Source: Prado023 sp963706875
GTDB lineage: Bacteria > Actinomycetota > Actinomycetes > S36-B12 > CAIYMF01
Direction of reading: 5' to 3'
DNA length: 64,000 nucleotides
NCBI GenBank assembly: GCA_963706875.1
Contig: CAVPNW010000019.1
Location: forward strand, 186,001 to 250,000
The stretch's first letter is position 1. Every line of letters begins with the position of its first letter. The translations under genes were made by a program, and so were the position numbers. Under the pieces are notes generated by a model. That model did no database searches and was not told where the DNA came from. It saw nothing but the letters and a program-made list of their open reading frames with translations. Shown in pieces: positions 16,002 to 24,641 of the stretch.

Positions 16002-18013
16002 CGACCATCAGCAGCGGGCTGGCCGCGCAGTTGGTGCTGACCGTGGTCGCCATCCTGGTGGCCGCGATCGCGCCGGCTGGCCGGCGCTCGCTGCTGGCGG
16101 GAAGCGCGTGCGCTGCCCTGGGGGTGGCCGGTGTGGTGACCGGACTGGCCGCCATGGCCGGCGACGGGTCGCCCGCGGGGCTCCAGATCCCGGTCGCCCT
16201 GCCATTGGACCTGCCGCTGGAGCCGCTGCTGCTGGCCCCCGACCAGCTCGGTGGGGTGTTCCTGGCCCTGGCCGGGGCCGTGGGCGCGGTGGCCGCGTTG
16301 TACGGGATCGGGTACGCCACCGGTGCGGCGGCCTCGCGGACCGGGTGGGCGGCGTTCGCGGTGTTCCTGCTGGGGATGCAGATGGTTCCGGCCGCCTCGG
16401 ACGTGGTGTCGTTCCTGCTGGCGTGGGAGACGATGGCGATCGGGTCGACGGTCCTGCTGTTGGCCGATCATCGGCAGCGGGCCGAGGTGGTGAGCGCCTC
16501 CATCTGGTACTCGGTGATGACCCACGCGAGCTTCCTGATGCTCCTGGCCGGGTTCTCGGTCCTCGTCGCTGATGCAGGAGGTACCAGCTTCGCGACGTTG
16601 GCAGGTGCCGGGGTGACCGGGAGCACGGCCAGCGTCGCCTTCCTCCTGCTTCTGGGGGGGTTCGCGACCAAGGCAGGACTGGTCCCGGTGCACGTGTGGC
16701 TGCCGCGGGCGCACCCGGAGGCCCCCAGCCACGTGTCGGCGGCGATGAGCGCGGCGATGGTCAAGATGGGGGTGTACGGGGTCCTGTTGGCCACGTTGCG
16801 CCTGCTGCCCCTCGGCCCGGCGTGGTGGGCGGTGCTGCTGCTCACCCTGGCCCTGGCCTCGGCGCTCTACGGGATCCTGCAAGCCTCAGTGGCCACCGAC
16901 CTCAAGCGGCTGCTGGCTTACTCGACCACCGAGAACGTGGGCCTGATCCTGGTGGCCGTCGCCGTCGGGCTGCTGCTGCGCGGCGCCGGGCAGACACCGG
17001 TGGCCGATGTGGCCCTCGTCGCCGCCCTGATGCTGGCGCTGAGCCATGCGGCGTTCAAGACGGTGTTGTTCCTGGGCGCAGGATCCGTGCTGCACGGCAC
17101 CGGCGAGCGCGACCTGGACCGCCTCGGTGGGCTGGCCCGGGTGATGCCGACCACGTCCCTGGCGTTCGGGGTCGCCGCCCTCGGTGCCGCCGCCCTGCCG
17201 GTCACCTCCGGGTTCGCCGCCGAGTGGGTGCTGCTGCAGTCGCTGATCCACGGCGACGGCAACGACGACGTCCTGCTCGCGGTCCTGCTCCCGGTCACGG
17301 TGGCCGCGGTGGCCCTCACCGCGGGACTGGCGCTGCTCACCTTCGTCAAGGCCTACGGGATCGGGTTCCTGGCCCGGCCGCGGTCCGATGCCGCTGCCCA
17401 TGGTCATGAGGCCGGGCCCACGATGCGGGCCGCGATGCTGCTGGGCACCGCAGCCGTCGTGGCGCTCGGCCTGGCGCCCGGCCCGGTGGCGGCCGCCCTG
17501 GCCGGGGCGGTCGGCGCATCGGGCGTCGAGGTCGTCGGCCTGCTCGGGGTGTCCCTGCCCGCCATCGACGCCCTGCTCGATCCGGTGGCCCTGACCCTGA
17601 TGGCCGGCGTCGTGCTCGTGCCCGTCCTGGTGGTGCACGCCCTCTCGGCGCGGCGGGCCCCGCGCCGGGATGTCGACCTGGCCTGGGGTTGCGGCGGCAT
17701 CCGGGTCAGCCCCCGGATGCAGTACACGGCCACCTCCTACGCCGAGCCCCTGGTCCGGGTGTTCGATGACGCCCTGCAGCCGCGCCGGGACGTCCAGGTC
17801 ACCCACGCCGACGAGTCGCGCTACCTGGTGTCCCGGGTACGGTTCCGCCAACGGGTTACCGACCTGATCTCCGACCGGCTCTACGAGCCGGTTGTCCGGG
17901 TCTCCCTGGCGGTGGGCGAGACCGCCCGGCGGATCCAGAACGGCAGCGTCCACCGGTACCTGGGCTTCTCGTTCACCGCGCTGATCGTCGTCCTGCTGGC
18001 GGTGACCTGGTGA
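15998..18013 (+). CDS. hydrogenase-4 subunit B-like antiporter subunit (HyfB/HycC, NuoL-like)
   Basis: 671 residues, overlapping neighbours by 4 bp on each side (ATGA, GTGA). About 15 transmembrane helices. The antiporter core carries the conserved Glu144 in LLAWETMAIG and the lysine in GGFATKAGLVPVHVWLP, both needed for proton translocation in NuoL/M/N. The C-terminal 110 residues (CGGIRVSPRMQYTATSYAEP, then a long arginine-rich amphipathic stretch and a last helix) are typical of HyfB. Part of the membrane arm, probably moving H+ or Na+. Confidence 0.93.
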   Translation: MTTISSGLAAQLVLTVVAILVAAIAPAGRRSLLAGSACAALGVAGVVTGLAAMAGDGSPAGLQIPVALPLDLPLEPLLLAPDQLGGVFLALAGAVGAVAALYGIGYATGAAASRTGWAAFAVFLLGMQMVPAASDVVSFLLAWETMAIGSTVLLLADHRQRAEVVSASIWYSVMTHASFLMLLAGFSVLVADAGGTSFATLAGAGVTGSTASVAFLLLLGGFATKAGLVPVHVWLPRAHPEAPSHVSAAMSAAMVKMGVYGVLLATLRLLPLGPAWWAVLLLTLALASALYGILQASVATDLKRLLAYSTTENVGLILVAVAVGLLLRGAGQTPVADVALVAALMLALSHAAFKTVLFLGAGSVLHGTGERDLDRLGGLARVMPTTSLAFGVAALGAAALPVTSGFAAEWVLLQSLIHGDGNDDVLLAVLLPVTVAAVALTAGLALLTFVKAYGIGFLARPRSDAAAHGHEAGPTMRAAMLLGTAAVVALGLAPGPVAAALAGAVGASGVEVVGLLGVSLPAIDALLDPVALTLMAGVVLVPVLVVHALSARRAPRRDVDLAWGCGGIRVSPRMQYTATSYAEPLVRVFDDALQPRRDVQVTHADESRYLVSRVRFRQRVTDLISDRLYEPVVRVSLAVGETARRIQNGSVHRYLGFSFTALIVVLLAVTW

Positions 18014-18966
18014 ACACAGCATCGGTCATCGGATTGATCACCCTGCAGGTCACGGCCGCGGTTGCGCTGACCCCGCTGCTGGTCGGCGTGATGCGCCAGA
18101 CGCGGGCCCGCTTCGAGGGCCGCGTCGGGGCCGGAATCGCACAGCCCTGGCGCGACGTGCGCAAGCTGCTGGCCAAGGAACCGTTGAAGGCAGCCGGGAC
18201 CGGCCCCCTGATGTCGACGACCCCCCTGCTGCTGATGATGTCCAGCCTGGTGCTCTGCGCCCTGGTCCCCCTCGTGGGCACCCCCACCCTGCCTCTGGTT
18301 CCCGACGACCTGTTCGTCGTGGTCTCGGTGCTCCTGCTGGGCACGGTGGCCCTGGCCCTGCTCGGCCTGGAGTCCGGGACCGCGTTCGGCGGGATGGGGT
18401 CCAGCCGGCACATGACCATCGGCGCCCTCGTCGAACCCACTGTCCTGGTGGCCGTGTACGCCCTGTCGATCCCGGTCGGGACCTCGGCGCTGTCGGCGAT
18501 CGTGACCGCGCGAGTCGATGACCCCGCCAGCGTGGTGTCCCCCGTCGGGCTGTTGGCCGTCGTCGCCTTGGGCATCGCGGTGCTGGCAGAGACCGGGCGG
18601 CTCCCGGTGGACAACCCCTCGACCCACCTCGAGCTGACCATGGTCCACGAGGCGATGGTGCTGGAGAGCTCGGGACGCGACCTGGCCTGGCTGGAGGTGG
18701 GGTCGTGGCTTCGGCTGACCGCCCTGCTCGGGCTCGTGGTGAACCTGGCCATCCCGTGGGGCGTGGCCACCACCCTGAGCCTCCCCGCGATCCTGGTCGG
18801 GACGGTGGCGATCGTGGTCAAGCTCGTGGCCGCCGGGATCCTGGTCGCCGCCGGGGAGGTGTTCCTGGCCAAGCTGCGCCTGTTCCGGGTGCCCGAGCTG
18901 CTGGCCGGGTCGTTCGTGCTGGCCTTCCTGGCCGTGACCGCCTCGTACCTGGTCGGGGGCGCGTGA
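18010..18966 (+). CDS. hydrogenase-4 subunit C-like membrane subunit (HyfC/HycD, NuoH-like)
   Basis: 318 residues, about eight transmembrane helices. Characteristic features are RARFEGRVGAGIAQPWRDVR and LLAKEPL near the N-terminus, GLESGTAFGGMGSSRHM in the middle, and AETGRLPVDNPSTHLELTM followed by HEAMVLE, the conserved acidic loops that contact the Fe-S small subunit in complex I-like enzymes. It couples redox chemistry to the ion-pumping subunits. The final base of its stop codon is the first base of the next start (TGATG). Confidence 0.93.
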   Translation: MNTASVIGLITLQVTAAVALTPLLVGVMRQTRARFEGRVGAGIAQPWRDVRKLLAKEPLKAAGTGPLMSTTPLLLMMSSLVLCALVPLVGTPTLPLVPDDLFVVVSVLLLGTVALALLGLESGTAFGGMGSSRHMTIGALVEPTVLVAVYALSIPVGTSALSAIVTARVDDPASVVSPVGLLAVVALGIAVLAETGRLPVDNPSTHLELTMVHEAMVLESSGRDLAWLEVGSWLRLTALLGLVVNLAIPWGVATTLSLPAILVGTVAIVVKLVAAGILVAAGEVFLAKLRLFRVPELLAGSFVLAFLAVTASYLVGGA

Positions 18967-19625
18967 TGAGCGACGCCCTGTTCACCCAGCTGTTGGCCAC
19001 CACCACCGGGCTGCTGCTGGTGACCGCGATCCTGCAGGTCTGGCGACAGTCGTTGCCCGCGTCGATCCGGCTGCTCGCCGTGCAGGGCGCTGCCCTGGCC
19101 GGCCTCGTGGCGACCCTGGGGATCCACGAGGACAGTGCTGAGGTGATCGTCGTGGCCCTGCTGGTGCTCGGGATGAAGGCCGTGGTCATCCCGTGGGCGC
19201 TGTCGCGGACCGCATCGGCGACCGGCGCGGTCCGGGAGGAGTCACCGCTGGTCAACCCCACCGCCGCCCTGCTCGCAGCCACCGCCCTGACTGTGCTGGC
19301 CTACGTGGTGGGCCTGCCGATCGTGGCCGTCGTCGAGGGCCCCGGCGCCAGCGCCGTGCCTGTGGGCCTGGCCATGGTGCTGATCGGGTTCCTCGTGCTG
19401 CTGACCCGGCGCAGCGCGCTGTCACAGCTGATCGGCTTCGTGATCCTGGACAACGGCATCGCGACCACCGCGTTCCTGACCTCCGGGGGTGTCCCTCTGG
19501 TCGTGGAGCTGGGCGTCACGCTCGACGTGCTGCTGGTGGTCCTGATCCTGCGGGTGCTGACTGCCCGGATCCAGTCGACGCACGGCGGCATCGACCTCGA
19601 CGACCTGATGGAGTTGCGCGACTGA
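18966..19625 (+). CDS. hydrogenase-4 subunit E-like membrane subunit (HyfE, NuoK-like part)
   Basis: 219 residues from ATG 18966, about seven transmembrane helices. Matches HyfE in length and in motifs such as IVVALLVLGMKAVVIPWAL and SQLIGFVILDNGIATTAFL, where a NuoK-like core with buried acidic residues is expected. The C-terminus ends with IDLDDLMELRD, as in HyfE proteins. Start and stop overlap the neighbours by one base each, so the complex is translated as a unit. Confidence 0.9.
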   Translation: MSDALFTQLLATTTGLLLVTAILQVWRQSLPASIRLLAVQGAALAGLVATLGIHEDSAEVIVVALLVLGMKAVVIPWALSRTASATGAVREESPLVNPTAALLAATALTVLAYVVGLPIVAVVEGPGASAVPVGLAMVLIGFLVLLTRRSALSQLIGFVILDNGIATTAFLTSGGVPLVVELGVTLDVLLVVLILRVLTARIQSTHGGIDLDDLMELRD

Positions 19626-21133
19626 TGACCGCCCTGCTGTGGATCCCCCTGCTCGTACCGCTGCTGACAGCGCTGGCCGCCTGGTGGCGCCACACCGCCG
19701 GCTGGACCCGCGGCGCCGACCTGGCTGTGGCTGGCGTGGTGCTCGGCGCCGGTCTGGGCCTGCTGGCCGCCGTGCATGCCGACGCCCCGATCGTGACCGG
19801 CGGCGGGACGTTGCGCGCCGACTCCCTGTCGGCCTGGCTGCTGGTCACCATCGGCGCGGTCGCGGTCACCGCCCTGTGGGGCGGGCTGGCGACCAGGGCC
19901 ACCCAGGCCCAGCCCGACGGCCGGTACACCGCCCTGATCTGCCTGTTCCTGGCCGCGATGAGCCTGGCCGTCCTCAGCGACAACCTGGGCATCCTGTGGG
20001 TCGCCATCGAGGCCACCACCATCACCACCGCGTTCCTCGTCGGACACCACCGCACCCGCCGCTCACTGGAGGCCGCCTGGAAGTACGTCGTCCTCGGCTC
20101 GGTCGGCGTCGCGATCGCCTTCCTGGGCATCGTGCTGCTCTACGCCGCGGCGGTGGCCGCCGGAACACCGACCCTGTCCTGGACCGCATTGACCACCGGG
20201 ACGATCGCCCTGGATCCCGACCTGACCCGGATCGCCGTGGCCCTGGCCGTCCTCGGCTTCGCGACGAAGGCCGGCCTGGCCCCCATGCACAGCTGGCTGC
20301 CCGACGCCCACTCCCAAGCCCCCGCCCCGGTATCCGGGCTGATGTCCGGGGTCCTGCTCTCAGTGGCCCTCTACGCGATCCTTCGCATGCAGGCCATCGG
20401 CGATGCCATCCTCGGCCCCGGGTTCCTGCGCGGGCTGCTGGTCGCCGGCGGGCTGCTGTCCCTGGCGATCGCCGCCGCGCTGATCCTCGCCCAACGCGAC
20501 TACAAGCGGATGCTGGCCTACTCCAGCATCGAGCACATGGGGATCATGGCCCTCGGTGCGGCCGTCGGCGGGCCGCTTGCCACCGCCGCGGTGCTGCTGC
20601 ACATGCTCGGCCACGGCCTGGTCAAGGCCGCCATGTTCGTCGTGGCGGGGCGGATCCTCGCCGCCGAGGGCAGCAGCCGCACCGCCGATGTCACCGCCCT
20701 GCTCGCACGCCGGCCCGACCTCGCGCGGCCCCTGCTGGCCGGGACCGCGGCCCTGCTGGGGTTCCCCCCATTCGTGCTGTTCTTCACCGAGGTCGCCATC
20801 ATCGTGGCCGGGTGGCAGGCCGGGCTCGGCTGGGCCATGGGAATCGCCCTGGCCCTGCTCCTGGTCGTGTTCGCCGGCCTGGCCCGGCATGTCTCGGCCA
20901 TGACCCTCGGCGAGCCGACCGAACCGGGCGCAGTTGACCGGGCCAGCGAGGTGACAGCCATGGCGGCCGACCACTCCACCACGCCGCCGACAGCTCAACT
21001 CCAGCCAGCGGCGCCGGGCCGGCAGGCCCCGCTGCTCCTGGCCCTGGGGGCGGCCGCCGTCCTCGGGTTCCTGGCCATCCCCCTGGCCGCCCTGCTCGGC
21101 GAGGCCGCCGCGGTCCTGGCAGGTGCCCGATGA
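19625..21133 (+). CDS. hydrogenase-4 subunit F-like antiporter subunit (HyfF, NuoN/M-like)
   Basis: 502 residues, about 14 transmembrane helices. Antiporter residues are retained: Glu129 in ILWVAIEATTITTAF, the lysine in GFATKAGLAPMHSWLPDAHS, and YKRMLAYSSIEHMG with GHGLVKAAMFVVAG further on. A variable polar loop of about 45 residues rich in Thr/Ala/Pro precedes the last helix. With HyfB this gives two antiporter-like channels. Overlaps the large-subunit gene by 4 bp. Confidence 0.93.
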   Translation: MTALLWIPLLVPLLTALAAWWRHTAGWTRGADLAVAGVVLGAGLGLLAAVHADAPIVTGGGTLRADSLSAWLLVTIGAVAVTALWGGLATRATQAQPDGRYTALICLFLAAMSLAVLSDNLGILWVAIEATTITTAFLVGHHRTRRSLEAAWKYVVLGSVGVAIAFLGIVLLYAAAVAAGTPTLSWTALTTGTIALDPDLTRIAVALAVLGFATKAGLAPMHSWLPDAHSQAPAPVSGLMSGVLLSVALYAILRMQAIGDAILGPGFLRGLLVAGGLLSLAIAAALILAQRDYKRMLAYSSIEHMGIMALGAAVGGPLATAAVLLHMLGHGLVKAAMFVVAGRILAAEGSSRTADVTALLARRPDLARPLLAGTAALLGFPPFVLFFTEVAIIVAGWQAGLGWAMGIALALLLVVFAGLARHVSAMTLGEPTEPGAVDRASEVTAMAADHSTTPPTAQLQPAAPGRQAPLLLALGAAAVLGFLAIPLAALLGEAAAVLAGAR

Positions 21134-22620
21134 GTCGGCTGCACCCCACCCGGACCGAGACCCTCAGCCGCGACCGGCTGCCTGTGGTGGCCGGTCGCCT
21201 GCTCGACGACGGCTGGCGCCTGGCCCTGGTCGCCGCCCACGACGACCCGGACCAGCTGCGAGTCGTCTACAGCTTCCTGCGCCCCGTCGGACAACGCCAC
21301 GAGCTGACCGTCGAGGTCCCCAACGACGACGCCTGGATCCCGACCCTGGCCCACGCCTGCTTCCCGGCCGGGCGGTTCGAGCGCGAGATCCGCGACCTGT
21401 ACGGCATCCACCCGGAGGGCCATCCCCTTCCCCAGCGCCTGGTCCGGCATGGACACTGGCCCGGCGGCTACCACCCGATGCGCCACGACGCCGACCCCAC
21501 GCCCCGGTTCAGCCCCGACGTCGACTCCTACCCCTTCATCCCCGTCGAGGGAGACGGCGTGTACGAGATCCCCGTGGGACCCATCCACGCCGGGCTCATC
21601 GAACCGGGGCACTTCCGCTTCTCCGTGGTCGGCGAGACCATCCTGCAGGTCAAGGCCCGCCTGTGGTTCCTGCACCGCGGCGTGGAGAAGCTGTTCGAGG
21701 GCCGCACCCCCACCCAGGGCATCGAGCTGGCAGAACGGATCAGCGGCGACACCGCCGTCGGGCACGCCCTGGCCTACACCCTGGCCGTCGAGGACGCCCT
21801 CGGAATCGACGTCGACGAGTGCACCCGCGCCACCCGCGCGCTGCTCCTCGAAGCCGAACGGCTGTACAACCACGTCAGCGACCTCGGGGCGATCGCCAAC
21901 GACGTCGGCTACGGCATCGCCCACGCCCACACCCAACGCCTGCGCGAGACCCTGCTGCGCCACAACAAGGCCCTCACCGGGCACCGCCTGCTCCGCGGCG
22001 GCATCACCATCGGCGGCGCCCAGCTGGGCACCGACCCGGACCTCGACCTGCTGCGCGGTGTCGCCAGCGAGGTCGCGGAGATCGTGGCCATCACCCTGGC
22101 CAACAGTGTCGTGGCCGACCGGTTCACCGGAACCTCCCCGCTCACCCCCCAGCAGGCCCTGCACATCGGCACGCTCGGCTACGTCGCCCGCGCCTCCGCA
22201 GTAGCCATCGACGCCCGCGCCGACCATCCCATGCTCGACATCCCCGGCTTCCAACCCGTCATCGAGGAGAACGGGGACGTCCTCGCCCGATTCCTCGTCC
22301 GGGCCCGCGAGGTCACCGCCTCCACCCAGATCATCTCCGACCTCACCCCCCAGGCCACCGGGTCCCCATCAGGAGACGCCGATCTCATCGAAGCCCCGAC
22401 CGAGGCCGCCGCCGGGCTCGGCGTCGTGGAGGCCTGGCGCGGCACCCTGTGCCACCGGGTTGAGATCGGCTCGGATGGGACCCTCACCCGCGTCCGCGCA
22501 CTCGACCCGTCGTTCTTCAACTGGCCCGCCCTGCCGGTCGCCCTCACCGACACGATCGTCCCCGACTTCCCGCTGACCAACAAGAGCTTCAACCAGTCCT
22601 ACGCCGGCAACGACCTCTGA
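21130..22620 (+). CDS. hydrogenase-4-like large subunit (NuoC-NuoD fusion, HyfG/HycE type) lacking all Ni ligands
   Basis: 496 residues. Residues 1-115 are a NuoC-like domain (FEREIRDLYGIHPEGHPL); 145-496 are a NuoD/[NiFe] large-subunit domain (GPIHAGLIEPGHFRF, WFLHRGVEKLFEGRT, TLGYVARASA). The N-terminal nickel motif RxCGxCxxxH reads RISGDTAVGH (203-212), with Ser205 and Thr208 in place of the cysteines but Arg203 and His212 kept. The C-terminal motif DPCxxC reads NQSYAGND (488-495), with Ser490 and Gly493. The chain ends at residue 496 with no cleavable tail. It therefore cannot bind a standard Ni-Fe centre, while the fold and junction with the small subunit look sound. Corresponds to Rv0087 by position (recalled). 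Confidence 0.93.
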   Translation: MSRLHPTRTETLSRDRLPVVAGRLLDDGWRLALVAAHDDPDQLRVVYSFLRPVGQRHELTVEVPNDDAWIPTLAHACFPAGRFEREIRDLYGIHPEGHPLPQRLVRHGHWPGGYHPMRHDADPTPRFSPDVDSYPFIPVEGDGVYEIPVGPIHAGLIEPGHFRFSVVGETILQVKARLWFLHRGVEKLFEGRTPTQGIELAERISGDTAVGHALAYTLAVEDALGIDVDECTRATRALLLEAERLYNHVSDLGAIANDVGYGIAHAHTQRLRETLLRHNKALTGHRLLRGGITIGGAQLGTDPDLDLLRGVASEVAEIVAITLANSVVADRFTGTSPLTPQQALHIGTLGYVARASAVAIDARADHPMLDIPGFQPVIEENGDVLARFLVRAREVTASTQIISDLTPQATGSPSGDADLIEAPTEAAAGLGVVEAWRGTLCHRVEIGSDGTLTRVRALDPSFFNWPALPVALTDTIVPDFPLTNKSFNQSYAGNDL

Positions 22621-22650
22621 CGCCCAGTGCCCGCAGGCACGCCGTGGGCG
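22621..22650 (+). terminator. hairpin directly after the hydrogenase-4-like operon
   Basis: CGCCCA-GTGCC, a CGCA loop, GGCAC, a 4-nt bulge, then TGGGCG: an 11-bp bulged stem that begins at the first base after the stop codon. No T-run, as is common in high-GC genomes. Confidence 0.55.
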
Positions 22651-22784
22651 CCCTTGCGGTGGTGGAGCCAGCCGCCCCGGTGGAGCTCGGCCACCCGCCC
22701 AGCACTCATGCGGCAGGCCGATCCTGGTCCGGCGAGCGGCCAACGACGCCACCTCGCACCAAGGCTGAGCACGTCGCCGGCGAA

Positions 22785-22790
22785 TAGACT
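22785..22790 (+). promoter_or_regulatory. -10 element, leaderless geometry (malic enzyme)
   Basis: TAGACT lies 6 nt before the ATG at 22797. Confidence 0.5.
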
Positions 22791-22796
22791 CCGGGT

Positions 22797-24515
22797 ATGT
22801 CTCGACGCCCCTATGAAGTCCTTCCAGGCCACCACGGGGGCAGGATCAAGGTCTCGGTGACCGGCAGTTCGCTCTTGCAGATCCCGCGCCTGAACCGAGG
22901 CACCGCGTTCACCCTCGAAGAGCGGGAGCGGTTCGGCCTGATCGGGCACCTGCCCACAGGGGTGACCCCGCTGGAGGCCCAGCTGCACCGGTCGTACAAC
23001 CAGTTCCTGCGCGCAGAGACCGACCTGGACAAGTTCGCCTTCCTATCGGCGCTGCGCGATCGCAACACGGTCCTGTTCTACCGGCTGCTCAGCGAGCACC
23101 TCGAGGAGATGATGCCGATCGTCTACACGCCCACCATCGGCGCGGCGATCGTCGAGTTCAGCCAGTCCTACCAGCGCCTGCACGGAGTCTTCCTGTCGAT
23201 CGACGACCCGGATCAGATCCAGCGCTCACTTGAGGGCCAGGGTCGCAATCCCGAGGACGTCGACCTGCTCATCGTCACCGACTCCGAAGGCATCCTCGGG
23301 ATCGGCGATCAGGGGGTGGGCGGCATCCAGATCGCGTTGGGGAAGAAGTCCCTCTACACAGCGGCCGCGGGCATCGACCCGAACCGGGCGATCGCGATCG
23401 TCCTGGACGTGGGCACCGACAACTTGGCCCTGTTGTCCGACCCGCTCTACCTGGGCCTTCGGCACAGCCGCATCCGCGGGCAGCGCTACGACGACTTCAT
23501 TGAGGCATTCGTCAGTGCGGTGACCACGGTGTTCCCCCACGCGATGATCCATTGGGAGGACTTCGGCGCCGCCAACGCCCACCGGCTGCTCACCACCTAC
23601 CGGGACCGGGTCTGCACCTTCAACGACGACGTCCAGGGCACCGCTGCTGTGGTCGCAGCGGCCGCCCTGGCCGCCGTCCGCTCCCGTGGCGAACGCCTGC
23701 GCGACCAGCGCATCGTCATCCACGGGGCGGGGACCGCGGGCGTCGGCGTCGCCGACCTGATGCGCGACATGATGATCAGCGAGGGGGCGACACCAGAGCA
23801 CGCCACTGCCGCCTTCTGGGGACTGGGTAGCCGCGGGCTGCTCACCACCGCGCTCGGGGACAGGATCCGGCCGTTCCAGGAGCCGTACGCACGACAGGCA
23901 TCCGAGACCGACACCTGGGCGCTGGACGCCGCCGGGCGCATCGGCCTGGCCGACGTGATCCGCAACGTCAGGCCCACCATCCTGATCGGCACCTCCGGCC
24001 AACCCGGGGCCTTCACCGAGCAGATCGTCCGTGAGATGGCCGCGCACGTGGACCGCCCCGTGATCATGCCGCTGTCGAACCCCACCTCACTGGTCGAGGC
24101 CACACCCGCGGACCTGCTGGCCTGGACCGATGGTCGGGCCCTGATCGCCACCGGGTCCCCGTTCCCCTCGGTTCACCTCGACGATCGGGAGTACCGGATC
24201 GCACAGGCCAACAACGCACTCGTGTTCCCCGGCCTGGGCCTGGGCGTGGCGGTGTGCCGGGCGACCCGCGTGACCGACCACATGATCGCAGCCGCCGCGC
24301 AGGCCGTCGCCGGGCTCGTCCACGTGGATCGGCCCGAGGCATCGTTGTTGCCGGCTGTCTCTGCGTTGCGCATGGTGTCAGCCACGGTTGCGATTGCCGT
24401 CGCCGAGGCCGCCGAGCGAGACGGCGTGGCGACCCGCGTGCTGGACAACCCAGTCCAGCAGGTGTTCGACGCCATGTGGACGCCCGAGTACCCGGAACTC
24501 ATCCTCGACCCCTGA
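22797..24515 (+). CDS. NAD-dependent malic enzyme (malate to pyruvate and CO2)
   Basis: 572 residues from ATG 22797, the length of the large NAD-type malic enzymes. The N-terminal malic domain carries MMPIVYTPTIGAAIVEFSQ with the catalytic tyrosine, and ILGIGDQGVGGIQIALGKK with the catalytic lysine. The metal site is HWEDFGAANAHRLL and FNDDVQGTA. The NAD domain carries IVIHGAGTAGVGVADLM. It oxidatively decarboxylates malate, feeding pyruvate and NADH. It stands alone after the membrane-complex operon, and its message is probably leaderless. Confidence 0.95.
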   Translation: MSRRPYEVLPGHHGGRIKVSVTGSSLLQIPRLNRGTAFTLEERERFGLIGHLPTGVTPLEAQLHRSYNQFLRAETDLDKFAFLSALRDRNTVLFYRLLSEHLEEMMPIVYTPTIGAAIVEFSQSYQRLHGVFLSIDDPDQIQRSLEGQGRNPEDVDLLIVTDSEGILGIGDQGVGGIQIALGKKSLYTAAAGIDPNRAIAIVLDVGTDNLALLSDPLYLGLRHSRIRGQRYDDFIEAFVSAVTTVFPHAMIHWEDFGAANAHRLLTTYRDRVCTFNDDVQGTAAVVAAAALAAVRSRGERLRDQRIVIHGAGTAGVGVADLMRDMMISEGATPEHATAAFWGLGSRGLLTTALGDRIRPFQEPYARQASETDTWALDAAGRIGLADVIRNVRPTILIGTSGQPGAFTEQIVREMAAHVDRPVIMPLSNPTSLVEATPADLLAWTDGRALIATGSPFPSVHLDDREYRIAQANNALVFPGLGLGVAVCRATRVTDHMIAAAAQAVAGLVHVDRPEASLLPAVSALRMVSATVAIAVAEAAERDGVATRVLDNPVQQVFDAMWTPEYPELILDP

Positions 24516-24641
24516 TGGCCACGACCCCGCGTGTCCGGCGGCCGTTCGAGCGAGGGACAACGGTCCGTCGGGCCGGATGGTCGGGTTCGGCTGGACGAGC
24601 GTGGAGTAGCTGGAGACGTGGCCCCGGAGGCGGGGTTCCGC

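Noticed and set aside
15109..22620. Working formate hydrogenlyase or H2-evolving hydrogenase
   Set aside because: All four nickel-ligand cysteines are missing and there are no maturation or formate dehydrogenase genes beside it.
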